Below, piece after piece: positions 1 to 8,255 of a stretch of 64,000 nucleotides of DNA (positions within the stretch are counted from its first letter, which is position 1; each line of letters begins with the position of its first letter). A program made the position numbers and the translations under genes. This DNA is from Zooshikella sp050749885 (lineage in GTDB: Bacteria > Pseudomonadota > Gammaproteobacteria > Pseudomonadales > Zooshikellaceae). The notes under the pieces were generated by a model that was not told where the DNA came from, made no database searches, and saw nothing but the letters and a program-made list of their open reading frames with translations. The stretch covers positions 222,441 to 286,440 of the forward strand of contig NZ_JBOIUB010000009.1 of assembly GCF_050749885.1 (NCBI RefSeq), read 5' to 3'.

Positions 1-2
1 TT

Positions 3-1646
3 GAATACATAAATATTAAGCCTTTAAACCAAGTAGTATCAGCCAAGGTAGGGCCTGTAGAAGGTGATGTATTGCAGGTGCCTTTTATTAGCTGGGGGGG
101 AGATATTGCTGTTATTCACGCTAATGGTAACAACCTTTCTACTCAAGCAAACTCGATAGTAGCACAGCAGGGACTCAAATTAAGGTTAACCCGTGAAGAT
201 GATTTTGCTAAACAAGTTCAACATTATTTGAAAGGTGATTCACCTTTTCTCCGAGGTACTATCGGTATGTTGAACATGGCAATGGATGTTATTAGTAAAG
301 ACGCAAAGACAAAGCCTATTGTTATTTACAAATTAACCGATTCGGCTGGTGGGGATGCACTTGTCGTTAAATCCGGGATTAAAACGGTTAAAGATTTAAG
401 AGGCAAAACAGTCGTATTACAGGCTTATGGTCCTCATGTGGATTATTTATCTCGAATTCTTGCTGATGCTGGCTTAACGTTTAAGGATATTAATGTCCGA
501 TGGGTCAAAGATCTCACAGGCACTGACAATAGTCCCATGGCGGCATTTTATGAAAAAGATATTGATGCTGCATTTGTCATTATTCCTGATGCATTGGCAT
601 TGACGGCCGGTGGCAATGTAGGAACAGGTGCAGAAGACTCTGTTAAAGGTGCAAAAATTTTATTATCGACAAAAACAGCAGATACGGTGATTGCAGATGT
701 TTATGCGGTGCGTAGCGATTTTTTCAAACAGCATCGTGATGTAGTAGAAAAATTTGCACGAAGCTTGTTACTTGGACAAGAGTCTATGAGCAATATTGTC
801 AAGCAACGTACAGCGGATAGCAAAGCCTATGAGCAAATGATGCGAGCAGCAGCGAAAGGACTGCTGGATAGTGAGCAGGCGCTGGCTGACGCTGAGGGCA
901 TGTATCAGGATGCTCGACATGTGGGATATGATGGAAATGTTAAGTTTTTTGAAAATAATGCTTACCCACGCCGCTTTGTAGTTATTGTAAAAGAAAGTCA
1001 ACAAGGCTTACAGCAAGTAGGTTTATTACAGCAACAACAGGAAATTGCACAAGCAAGGTGGGATTATGACAAGCTTAAAAAGGGCTTGTCACAAGTTAAT
1101 GTGGCTGAAGCGCCTAAGTTTGATGAAAGCAAAGTCGCTGCATTGGTTACTCAAAAACAGCAACAGGGAAATCTTGATCAAGGAGAATTATTTTCGTTTG
1201 AAGTATTCTTTAAGCCAAATCAAAAAACATTTTCTGCAGAATTGTATGAAGACGCATTTAAAAAGGTAATGGATTTAGCCAGTACTTATGGTGGCGCTAT
1301 TATCACCATAGAAGGGCATAGTGATCCGATGAATTATTTACGAAAGCGCAAAGCCAGTGCTTCGCGGATGGTATTAGGTCGGATAAAACAAGCAGCACGT
1401 AATTTAAGTTTGAGTAGGGCACAGGAAGTGCGTGATAACATTATTGATTTTGCTAAAAATAAAGGCGTATCACTAGATCCTTCCCAGTTTGCTGTTGTCG
1501 GCCATGGTATTAGTGCTCCCAAAACAGGAGTGTGTGGCGCTGATCCTTGTGTACCAAAAACAGAAAAGCAATGGCGGTCAAATATGCGGGTGCAGTTTAG
1601 AATTCTGCAAGTAGAAGCAGAGTCATCCGTGTTTAGACCATTATAG
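3..1646 (+). CDS. Periplasmic substrate-binding protein fused to OmpA domain (5' end cut off)
   Basis: The frame is open to the left window edge, so the start lies outside; 547 residues are visible. Residues about 25-330 read as a periplasmic binding-protein fold of the NMT1/SsuA/phosphonate kind, with a GGDALVVKSGIKTVKDLRGK stretch typical of that fold. After a Gln-rich linker, residues about 396-540 form an OmpA-type peptidoglycan-binding domain with GHSD and LSLSRAQEV elements; about 20 extra residues separate them. The diaminopimelate-binding Asp and Arg appear retained. It heads a same-strand run with a VWA lipoprotein, a second binding-protein/OmpA fusion, an XpaC-like protein and TelA. 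A wall-tethered periplasmic sensor or ligand collector is my inference. Confidence 0.8.
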   Translation, partial: EYINIKPLNQVVSAKVGPVEGDVLQVPFISWGGDIAVIHANGNNLSTQANSIVAQQGLKLRLTREDDFAKQVQHYLKGDSPFLRGTIGMLNMAMDVISKDAKTKPIVIYKLTDSAGGDALVVKSGIKTVKDLRGKTVVLQAYGPHVDYLSRILADAGLTFKDINVRWVKDLTGTDNSPMAAFYEKDIDAAFVIIPDALALTAGGNVGTGAEDSVKGAKILLSTKTADTVIADVYAVRSDFFKQHRDVVEKFARSLLLGQESMSNIVKQRTADSKAYEQMMRAAAKGLLDSEQALADAEGMYQDARHVGYDGNVKFFENNAYPRRFVVIVKESQQGLQQVGLLQQQQEIAQARWDYDKLKKGLSQVNVAEAPKFDESKVAALVTQKQQQGNLDQGELFSFEVFFKPNQKTFSAELYEDAFKKVMDLASTYGGAIITIEGHSDPMNYLRKRKASASRMVLGRIKQAARNLSLSRAQEVRDNIIDFAKNKGVSLDPSQFAVVGHGISAPKTGVCGADPCVPKTEKQWRSNMRVQFRILQVEAESSVFRPL

Positions 1647-1682
1647 GCAATCTGAAAAGTAGTCAAGGTAAGGAATGGTCAC

Positions 1683-2504
1683 ATGGATAAACGCTTATTT
1701 ATACTGCTTGTGTTGTCGTTTTGGCTAACAGCTTGTGAAGAGTCAGGAACAAACACGGCACAAAATAATTCAGCTGCGAGCAGTCCAGCAACAACTTCAG
1801 TTGCTCATGAGGGAGATAGTCAGTCTATCCCTCCAAGTCGTGATGATGGCCGCCCTTATAATATGCAGCCATTACTCAATACTTGGCCAAAGCTGCCAGA
1901 AAATAATCCAGTCGCTGAGGATTTATTACAAACAAATTATTATGTTGTGCTTGACGGCAGTGGCTCAATGGCGGGTGGGGAATGTGGTGGTGGAAAACTA
2001 AAAATATACGCAGCGATGGAAGCGTTAGAAGTTTTTGCCAGTCAGATCCCAGCCAGTGCTAATTTGGGATTATTAGTATTTGATAAATCAGGGCTTTCTG
2101 AGCGGGTTGCATTATCTTCAAATAACAAAGATCAGTTTGTAAAAGCAATTAAATCTGTCATTGTTGAAGGTGGTACACCTTTATTATCAGCTATTCGTAC
2201 TGGCTACCAGGCACTTTCTCAACAAGCAAAAGCGCAGTTAGGCTATGGTGAATATCACTTAGTGATTGTTACCGATGGTGAAGCAAATCTTGGTGAAGAA
2301 CCTGAGTCCATTGTTGAAAAAATTGGACGTGAATCTCCGGTTATGATTCATACCATTGGATTTTGTATTAATGAAGCTCACTCACTGAATCAGCCAGGTA
2401 TTATTGACTATAAAGCCGCAAATAATCCGCAAAGTTTACAGCGTAGTTTAGAGCAAGTGTTGGCTGAATCCGAGGATTTTCCGCTTGATACGTTTGGTGA
2501 GTAG
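1683..2504 (+). CDS. von Willebrand factor A domain lipoprotein
   Basis: 273 residues. A short signal sequence ends in the lipobox LTAC, with Cys18 as the likely lipidated residue. After a low-complexity linker (19-80) comes a VWA domain with a complete metal-ion-dependent adhesion site: DGSGS (Asp91, Ser93, Ser95), Thr165 in GGTPL and Asp198 in VTDGE. VWA domains with an intact site bind a divalent metal and dock protein partners. It lies 36 bases after the upstream binding-protein/OmpA fusion and 2 bases before the next one, so the three are probably cotranscribed. It may be the adaptor joining the OmpA-anchored binding proteins to other envelope parts; the partner is unknown. Confidence 0.85.
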   Translation: MDKRLFILLVLSFWLTACEESGTNTAQNNSAASSPATTSVAHEGDSQSIPPSRDDGRPYNMQPLLNTWPKLPENNPVAEDLLQTNYYVVLDGSGSMAGGECGGGKLKIYAAMEALEVFASQIPASANLGLLVFDKSGLSERVALSSNNKDQFVKAIKSVIVEGGTPLLSAIRTGYQALSQQAKAQLGYGEYHLVIVTDGEANLGEEPESIVEKIGRESPVMIHTIGFCINEAHSLNQPGIIDYKAANNPQSLQRSLEQVLAESEDFPLDTFGE

Positions 2505-2506
2505 TT

Positions 2507-4054
2507 ATGTCAAAGCACGTTAAAGCAACCATTTTTTTAATTATTTTAGGGCTGATTGTTATGGGAGTAACCAGCCTGATAAAACCCTGGTTTTCGGAAT
2601 GGGAGCAAAAAAAAACAAGTGATGCACGTGTAACAAAAGGTGAAATAAGTATTGCCGTTGATGATTGGGTGGGTTATTTTCCATTATGCTCACCTCATAT
2701 TAAGTCACGGCTGCGCCAGGAAGGTTATCGGTTAAATTGTATAAATGATAAGGCTGATTATGCTCAACGGATGAAAGGACTTGCTAAAGGTAAGCTTGAT
2801 TTTGCGGTGGCTACGGTTGATGCTTATGTGCTCACAGGAAGTGATGCGAATTACCCTGGAACCATTATTAATGTGATTGATGAGTCAAAAGGTGGAGACG
2901 CGCTGGTTGCACGAGAAAGTAAACTAGCATCACTGGATGAATTAAAAACGAAAACCAATGTAAAAATTGCATTTACACCTGACTCACCCAGTGATCATTT
3001 ACTCAAGGCTCTTTCAGTTCACTTTGATATTCCCCATCTTCGTCAGCGAGATGACTGGGCAGTAACTGCGGAAGGTTCAGCACAAGCTTTGGATAAATTG
3101 TTAGATGGTGAGGCAGATGCTGCAGTGCTTTGGGAACCACATGTCAGTAAAGCATTAAAAGAAGATGGTATTATTCGAATACTGGGGAGTGATCAAACGG
3201 CACAAGTTATAGTGGATGTACTTTTGGTGAATCGAGAATTATCAAAAGATCAACCTGAAAAAGTAAACTTATTTTTACAAGCTTACTATCAAACACAAAA
3301 GTATTACCGCGATAATCCAAAACAGTTGCAAAAAGATTTGAAAAAAAATCTGCGACTTGATGATGACGAAATCAGTACTGTGCTTGATGGGGTGCGTTGG
3401 ATTTCATTGACTGATAATGCGCGTATTTGGTTTGGTACACATGCTCAAGGTTATGCGAATGAAGCATTAATTAATACGATTGAAGGCACAATTGATATAT
3501 TGCGTGAGTATGGGGATGTGACGCATAACCCTTTACCAGATGAAGATCCTTATCGAATTACCAATAGTCAGTTTGTTGCTAGCTTGTTCGACCAGTTTTC
3601 ACAACAAGGGCAACTGGACCATGCGCCTCAAAATATAGCAACCCCAACATTTGCTGCATTAACGGATAAACAGTGGAATCGCTTAGTGGGTGTGGGTACC
3701 TTAAAAGTACGTCCTGTCGTGTTTTCGTCGGGTACCGATCAGCTTACCTTAGAAGGAAAAGAGCAACTTGATCGTGCTGCAGAAAACTTAAAACACTATC
3801 CTCGTTTTCGTATTGAGGTTCGCGGACACACATCTACAAGAGGCGACAAAGAGGCTAATTTAAGGCTCTCTCAAGAACGTGCTGATGCGGTTCGTCGTTA
3901 TTTATTAATTACTCATGCTATTGATGAACACCGTATTCGAGCAAAAGGATTTGGAGGAACAAAGCCACTTGCTAAGCGTCCAGGCGAGTCTTCTAGGGCC
4001 TATTATTATAGGTTACCTCGTGTTGAACTCGTATTAGTAGGTGAGAATTTTTAA
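2507..4054 (+). CDS. Membrane-anchored substrate-binding protein with C-terminal OmpA domain
   Basis: 515 residues. One N-terminal hydrophobic segment (about 7-26) with no lipobox or clear cleavage site suggests an inner-membrane anchor. Residues about 45-350 are an NMT1/SsuA-like binding-protein domain (KGGDALVA, EADAAVLWEPHVSKAL). Residues about 405-512 are a standard OmpA domain with the GHT...G...N..LS..RA..V..YL pattern. The Asp that normally follows GHT and contacts diaminopimelate is Ser here, while the partner Arg in LSQER is kept, so peptidoglycan binding may be altered. The start is 2 bases after the VWA gene stop, implying coupled translation. It is paralogous in architecture to the first gene of the window. 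Confidence 0.85.
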   Translation: MSKHVKATIFLIILGLIVMGVTSLIKPWFSEWEQKKTSDARVTKGEISIAVDDWVGYFPLCSPHIKSRLRQEGYRLNCINDKADYAQRMKGLAKGKLDFAVATVDAYVLTGSDANYPGTIINVIDESKGGDALVARESKLASLDELKTKTNVKIAFTPDSPSDHLLKALSVHFDIPHLRQRDDWAVTAEGSAQALDKLLDGEADAAVLWEPHVSKALKEDGIIRILGSDQTAQVIVDVLLVNRELSKDQPEKVNLFLQAYYQTQKYYRDNPKQLQKDLKKNLRLDDDEISTVLDGVRWISLTDNARIWFGTHAQGYANEALINTIEGTIDILREYGDVTHNPLPDEDPYRITNSQFVASLFDQFSQQGQLDHAPQNIATPTFAALTDKQWNRLVGVGTLKVRPVVFSSGTDQLTLEGKEQLDRAAENLKHYPRFRIEVRGHTSTRGDKEANLRLSQERADAVRRYLLITHAIDEHRIRAKGFGGTKPLAKRPGESSRAYYYRLPRVELVLVGENF

Positions 4055-4150
4055 CACAACTTCATACTGAATGAACTATAAATATCAAACAAGAATTATA
4101 GGCATTATGAAAGTGATGATTGCTGAAGTATATAACAGTAGGTATATCTC

Positions 4151-4960
4151 ATGTTGGTAGGTAAAAAAGTAGACCTATCTAAAAAGGCAATTAGTAAAGC
4201 GGTTTTAAAACGTTCGCTACAAAGTCCATTTTTATTATATCCCACCGTTGTGGGGGTACTCTCCACTGCGGCAATGCTATTTTTTGACTTTTCAACTATT
4301 GCGTTAATGGGAGCAATTACGGGCTTTGCTGGTGCATCCTTAGGATGGATATATGAATATTTTATTCAAGAGAATAATCATATTATTGCTTTTTTAGGGC
4401 AAATCCATGAATCCATGGTTGTTAAACGGAATGAAATGCTCAAAAAACTGGAAAGTGAACTGAATAGTGTTGACTCAAAAGAGGGAATTAGACAATTAGA
4501 ACTGTTTAAAAAGAAATTTGATAACTTTCAAGATATTTTGCAGAAAAAGTTTACTTCAACAGAGTTGACGTTTAGTCGATACCTGGCTATTGCCGAGCAG
4601 GTATTTTTGGCTGGATTGGATAACTTAGAAGGTGTGGCTCTTGGTTTAAAAAGTGTGAGTGCAATGGACACTGAAAGCTTACATAAAAAAATCGTTAAGC
4701 TAACTGAAGACGGTTCAGCAACTGCTGAATTGGAAAGAAAAACATTGCAAAGTCGTTTGGACATGTATGAAAGTCAGTTGCAACGAATGCATGATTTATT
4801 GGTGACAAATGAACAAGCGTTAACTCAAATTGATAATGTCTCGACCCAGCTTGCAAATATTAAAACAACGAGTGGGAGAGCCAAAGTCGATATGGATATA
4901 GCAATGCAAGAGTTACAACAAGTAGCAGAGCGCGCAACAGATTATAATTTGCAGCAATAG
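4151..4960 (+). CDS. XpaC-like two-helix membrane protein with coiled coil, partner of TelA
   Basis: 269 residues: a basic N-terminus, two adjacent hydrophobic helices (about 27-45 and 48-70) forming a hairpin, then a long helical, probably cytoplasmic part with coiled-coil character (about 80-269). In Bacillus subtilis the TelA homologue yaaN follows xpaC, which also has two N-terminal membrane helices. The same order here suggests the equivalent partner, but I assign this on architecture and neighbourhood rather than a clear sequence signature. No strong ribosome-binding site precedes the ATG; 96 bases separate it from the previous gene. The old XpaC annotation as a hydrolase of an indolyl phosphate dye says little about its natural role. 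Confidence 0.55.
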   Translation: MLVGKKVDLSKKAISKAVLKRSLQSPFLLYPTVVGVLSTAAMLFFDFSTIALMGAITGFAGASLGWIYEYFIQENNHIIAFLGQIHESMVVKRNEMLKKLESELNSVDSKEGIRQLELFKKKFDNFQDILQKKFTSTELTFSRYLAIAEQVFLAGLDNLEGVALGLKSVSAMDTESLHKKIVKLTEDGSATAELERKTLQSRLDMYESQLQRMHDLLVTNEQALTQIDNVSTQLANIKTTSGRAKVDMDIAMQELQQVAERATDYNLQQ

Positions 4961-4975
4961 TTGGAGCATATAGTT

Positions 4976-6184
4976 ATGGTACAAGTGTCAACAGAGCAAT
5001 CGTTGAATACCTTTGATGTGGAAAGTGTTCGTAAAGAATTAATGACTGGGGATGAAGCGGAAAGAACAGATTTATCCAATGAGTTAATGACCCAAGCGGC
5101 ATCTGTTGTTGATAATTTGCTTAGTGTGAGCCCTGCAGATTTAAATCAGAAAAATCAAGCAATAGCGGCAGTTGAGCAAGTTGGCGGAAAGCTTCAACGT
5201 GAAGCTGCTTCGCGTTCTGATATGTTAAAGCAACCCATTCATAATTTAGCTCAAGCGGGTGAAGATGGTGGGCCTGTTGCAGATTCATTATTGCAATTAC
5301 GTAATACAGTAGAATCGCTTGACCCGAATAAATTTGAGTTTTCAGCCAGCTTTATTCGTCGACTGTTGTGTAAATTGCCTTTTGTGGGTTCCCCTTTAGC
5401 CCGCTATTTTGCAATGTATCAAAGCTCAGGACGTGTTATTGATGACATTGTCGAGAGTTTGGAAAAAGGTCGTGAGCAACTGAAGCGTGACAATATTACG
5501 CTGCAAAAAGATCAGTCGGCTATGCATGATCTAACAGTACGCTTGAAAAAAGCCATTACGTTAGCGCAAGCAATAGCTGAAAAATTAAACGAAAAATTGG
5601 AAACAGAGATTCCAATGGATGATCCGAAACATAATTTTATTAAAGAAGAAATTTTGTTTCCGTTGACTCAGCGTATTATGGATTTACAACAGCAGCTTGC
5701 AGTTAACCAGCAAGGTATTCTCACGATTGAAGTGATTATTCGAAATAATAAAGAATTAATTCGTGGAGTTAACCGTGCGGTAAGTGTCACTGTACAGGCA
5801 TTACAGGTTGCAGTGACGTTAGCGCTTGCGCTTGAAAATCAACGTATTGTACTTAAAAAGGTCGCAGCCGTTAATGAAACGACCAATAACCTTATAGCAG
5901 GTACTGCTTCACGGTTACGTCAGCAGGGTGCTGAAATTCATAAACAAGCAGCATCCACTCAGTTAAATATGGAAACACTGAGAAAGGCATTTGATGATGT
6001 AAATGCAGCTATTGAAGACTTATCTAAATTCCGTCAAGAAGCACTTCCAAAAATGGCTCAAACTGTCTTGGAAATGGATCAATTAAATGAAAGGGCAGGT
6101 AAAGCCATTGAAAAACTTCAAAAAGGTAAAGCTGTAGAACAGGAATTTGGCTTAGAAATAGTTGATGTTGAAAATGGTCGCTAA
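4976..6184 (+). CDS. telA: TelA-family toxic anion resistance protein
   Basis: 402 residues, mostly long helices. The sequence follows the TelA/KlaA family layout: a variable N-terminus, the SFIRRLLCKLPFVGSPLARY stretch (about 125-144), then Asp/Lys-rich helices with the family-like LALALENQRIVLKKVAAVNE segment near 280-300. I start at ATG 4976 because GGAG at 4963-4966 lies 9 bases ahead; a TTG at 4961 immediately after the previous stop would overlap that site. TelA proteins are associated with tellurite and other toxic-anion resistance and with phage or colicin resistance; their biochemistry is unresolved. Placement directly after an XpaC-like gene supports a membrane-associated complex. 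Confidence 0.85.
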   Translation: MVQVSTEQSLNTFDVESVRKELMTGDEAERTDLSNELMTQAASVVDNLLSVSPADLNQKNQAIAAVEQVGGKLQREAASRSDMLKQPIHNLAQAGEDGGPVADSLLQLRNTVESLDPNKFEFSASFIRRLLCKLPFVGSPLARYFAMYQSSGRVIDDIVESLEKGREQLKRDNITLQKDQSAMHDLTVRLKKAITLAQAIAEKLNEKLETEIPMDDPKHNFIKEEILFPLTQRIMDLQQQLAVNQQGILTIEVIIRNNKELIRGVNRAVSVTVQALQVAVTLALALENQRIVLKKVAAVNETTNNLIAGTASRLRQQGAEIHKQAASTQLNMETLRKAFDDVNAAIEDLSKFRQEALPKMAQTVLEMDQLNERAGKAIEKLQKGKAVEQEFGLEIVDVENGR

Positions 6185-6217
6185 AAGATTCCATTAAAAA
6201 ATAATTAAGGAGCAAAA

Positions 6218-7267
6218 ATGATTAAATTTTGTAAAAAGGCTATGCTCTTTGGTGCAGCATCGCTATTAAGTACATTAATACACGCTGCCGATACCTTTAA
6301 TGTTGCCTGGTCGCACTATACGGGTTGGGAGCCTTGGGCCTATGCAGATGAAAAAGGTATTTTAAAGAAGTGGGCTGATAAATATGATATTGAAATTAAA
6401 CTTACACTAGTCAATGATTACATTGAGTCAATTAATCTTTATACCGGTGGTAAGTTTGATGCGTGTACGATGACGAACATGGATGCGTTGACTATACCCG
6501 CTGTAGGAGGAATTGACTCAACGGCTATCATCATTGGTGATTACTCAAATGGTAATGATGGCATTGTACTTAAAAATGGCAAATCAGTTAAAGATCTTAA
6601 AGGTCGTGAAGTTACGTTGGTTGAGCTTTCTGTTTCTCACTACCTTTTAGCAAGAGCACTGGACATGAATGGCATGTCAGAGCGGGATGTTAAAGTGGTT
6701 AATACCTCTGATTCTGATATTGCTTCACTTTTTATAGCCAATGACAATGCTGCAACTGTTACTTGGAATCCGCCTTTACAGCAAGTAAGAAATAGTAAAG
6801 GTGCAAATCTGGTGTTTGACTCTTCAAAAATTCCAGGTGAAATATTAGACCTAATGATCGTTAAAACTGGTGCTGATGAGCGTTTAAAGAAGGCATTAAC
6901 AGGTGCCTGGTATGAAACCATGGCGATTATGTCTAAGCGTGATAAAGATGGGAAAGAAGCTATACAGCTTATGGCGAGTAACTCCGGTGCAACTGAAGCA
7001 GAATTTAATGCTCAGCTAAAGACAACTCGTATGTTTTATACCGCAAAAGAAGCTTCGGAGCTAGCAGCCAGTGGTGATGTGAAGAAGACAATGGAACATG
7101 TTAGGCAGTTTTCATTTGATAAAGGTTTATTTGGTGCAAATGCTTCTTCCCCTGACTTTGTTGGAATAGAATTTTCTAATGGTGAAGTGTTAGGTAATAA
7201 AAAGAATGTTAAGCTTCGCTTTACAAATAAATATATGAAAATGGCTGTTGATAATAAACTGAAATAA
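6218..7267 (+). CDS. Periplasmic binding protein of the urea-carboxylase-region ABC type
   Basis: 349 residues with a cleavable signal peptide (predicted after Ala23 or Ala24) and an AAGGAG site just ahead of ATG. The mature protein starts with FNVAWSHYTGWEPWAYA and has CTMTNMDALTIPAVGGIDS, which I recognise as the binding-protein family found beside urea carboxylase genes, related to NrtA, SsuA and taurine proteins. Such proteins normally feed a permease and ATPase, but none follows; the gene instead closes the TelA/OmpA operon 33 bases after telA. It could be a soluble ligand sensor for the two OmpA-fused binding proteins, or use a transporter encoded elsewhere. Confidence 0.8.
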   Translation: MIKFCKKAMLFGAASLLSTLIHAADTFNVAWSHYTGWEPWAYADEKGILKKWADKYDIEIKLTLVNDYIESINLYTGGKFDACTMTNMDALTIPAVGGIDSTAIIIGDYSNGNDGIVLKNGKSVKDLKGREVTLVELSVSHYLLARALDMNGMSERDVKVVNTSDSDIASLFIANDNAATVTWNPPLQQVRNSKGANLVFDSSKIPGEILDLMIVKTGADERLKKALTGAWYETMAIMSKRDKDGKEAIQLMASNSGATEAEFNAQLKTTRMFYTAKEASELAASGDVKKTMEHVRQFSFDKGLFGANASSPDFVGIEFSNGEVLGNKKNVKLRFTNKYMKMAVDNKLK

Positions 7268-7274
7268 AAAAGAG

Positions 7275-7300
7275 AATATACCGAGTATACTCGGTATATT
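7275..7300. repeat. Perfect 26-base palindrome after the TelA operon
   Basis: Two 13-base arms, AATATACCGAGTA and its exact reverse complement, meet without a spacer 8 bases after the binding-protein stop. There is no clear run of T on either side, so it is not a classic intrinsic terminator. It could be a cruciform-type 3' end or an operator for a dimeric regulator. Confidence 0.7.
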
Positions 7301-7531
7301 TCTGATTTCTATATACACGACTAGCTAAAAGCAATATATACTTATGCAATATAAGTGTTGCAATAATAACGGTAAAAAATAACTAAGATATGATGTATAC
7401 CCTAAAGTAGAGGTGCATCACTGAGAGTATAAGTGGAAAATGTGGTAGGTTTAAACATGTTAAGTCAAGTTGAAACTGTTATGCCCCCATATGCTGCATA
7501 TAGGCATACCTTCTGTCTTGGCTGTTGTTTA
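7301..7531 (+). other. Intergenic stretch, possible short transcript ending at the next terminator
   Basis: No gene is visible between the palindrome and the HNH gene. The stretch ends at a strong plus-strand terminator (7532-7564) that has no coding gene directly in front of it, because the palindrome intervenes. A local pairing TATGCC/GGCATA near 7478-7508 suggests some RNA structure. This may be a small RNA or an extended 3' region of the TelA operon. I did not recognise a known RNA family. Confidence 0.2.
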
Positions 7532-7564
7532 AAGCCCAGTTGAGTTTTCTCACTGGGCTTTTTT
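7532..7564 (+). terminator. Rho-independent terminator upstream of HNH gene
   Basis: Stem AAGCCCAGT (7532-7540) pairs with ACTGGGCTT (7552-7560) across an 11-base loop and runs straight into a T tract ending at 7565. Confidence 0.8.
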
Positions 7565-7601
7565 AATTGGAGTGCTTATTTGTGAAATAAAAGGTAGCAT
7601 T

Positions 7602-8171
7602 ATGGATACGGCCCATAAAATACTGAAACTCGACAAATCAGGAAAACCTGTGCGATGGCTTACAACTGAAGAAGCCGTTATCTTACATGTTAAGCAGCAA
7701 ATTCTATGGAGCATTGGTGAAAAAACATTTGTAATGAGAGGAGGGATATCTCGTACGGGGCAGCGCTCAATCATTTATCTACCCAGTATTATGGCTGTAG
7801 ATGGTAAAGTGCAGGATAAAAGTAACGCACCACCGCTAAAAAACATATATTTATTCCGGCGCGATTACTTCATGTGTATGTACTGTGGCAAACAGTTTGG
7901 CTACAGTGATTTATCAAGAGATCATGTTAAACCGAGATGCTTAGGTGGAAAAGATCATTGGACAAATGTCGTGACTGCCTGCAAACGGTGTAACATGCGT
8001 AAGGGTAATAAAACACCTGAAGAAGCCGATATGGAATTATTAGCTGTGCCTTTCCAACCTAATATTTATGAGTTTTTATATTTAGCAAATCACCATGTGT
8101 TAGTGGATCAAATGGAGTTTTTGAGAAATAGGTTTAGCAATAGAACTCATTGGGAAATGTTCATGCACTGA
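7602..8171 (+). CDS. HNH endonuclease-domain protein
   Basis: 189 residues from ATG 7602, chosen because AAGGT at 7591-7595 is well spaced; a GTG at 7572 in the same frame has no such site and sits against the terminator. The C-terminal half carries a zinc-bound HNH/McrA nuclease fold: CMYCG, then RDHVKPRCLGG, the Asn of WTNVVTAC and CKRCN, so both CxxC pairs and the catalytic His are present. The N-terminal about 85 residues resemble the conserved, uncharacterised extension of chromosomal gammaproteobacterial HNH proteins. No toxin-immunity, restriction or phage gene lies beside it, so the substrate and role are unknown. It appears to be a monocistronic housekeeping-type copy. Confidence 0.85.
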   Translation: MDTAHKILKLDKSGKPVRWLTTEEAVILHVKQQILWSIGEKTFVMRGGISRTGQRSIIYLPSIMAVDGKVQDKSNAPPLKNIYLFRRDYFMCMYCGKQFGYSDLSRDHVKPRCLGGKDHWTNVVTACKRCNMRKGNKTPEEADMELLAVPFQPNIYEFLYLANHHVLVDQMEFLRNRFSNRTHWEMFMH

Positions 8172-8255
8172 TATAGAAGTATATTTTGAACTTTATGATT
8201 GTTGGAAAATTGCTTTTCTACTTGTTGGTTAAAATGATTTTCTAACCATTAGACT

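Noticed and set aside
1334..1666. 110-residue minus-strand frame
   Set aside because: Lies wholly opposite the OmpA domain of the first gene.
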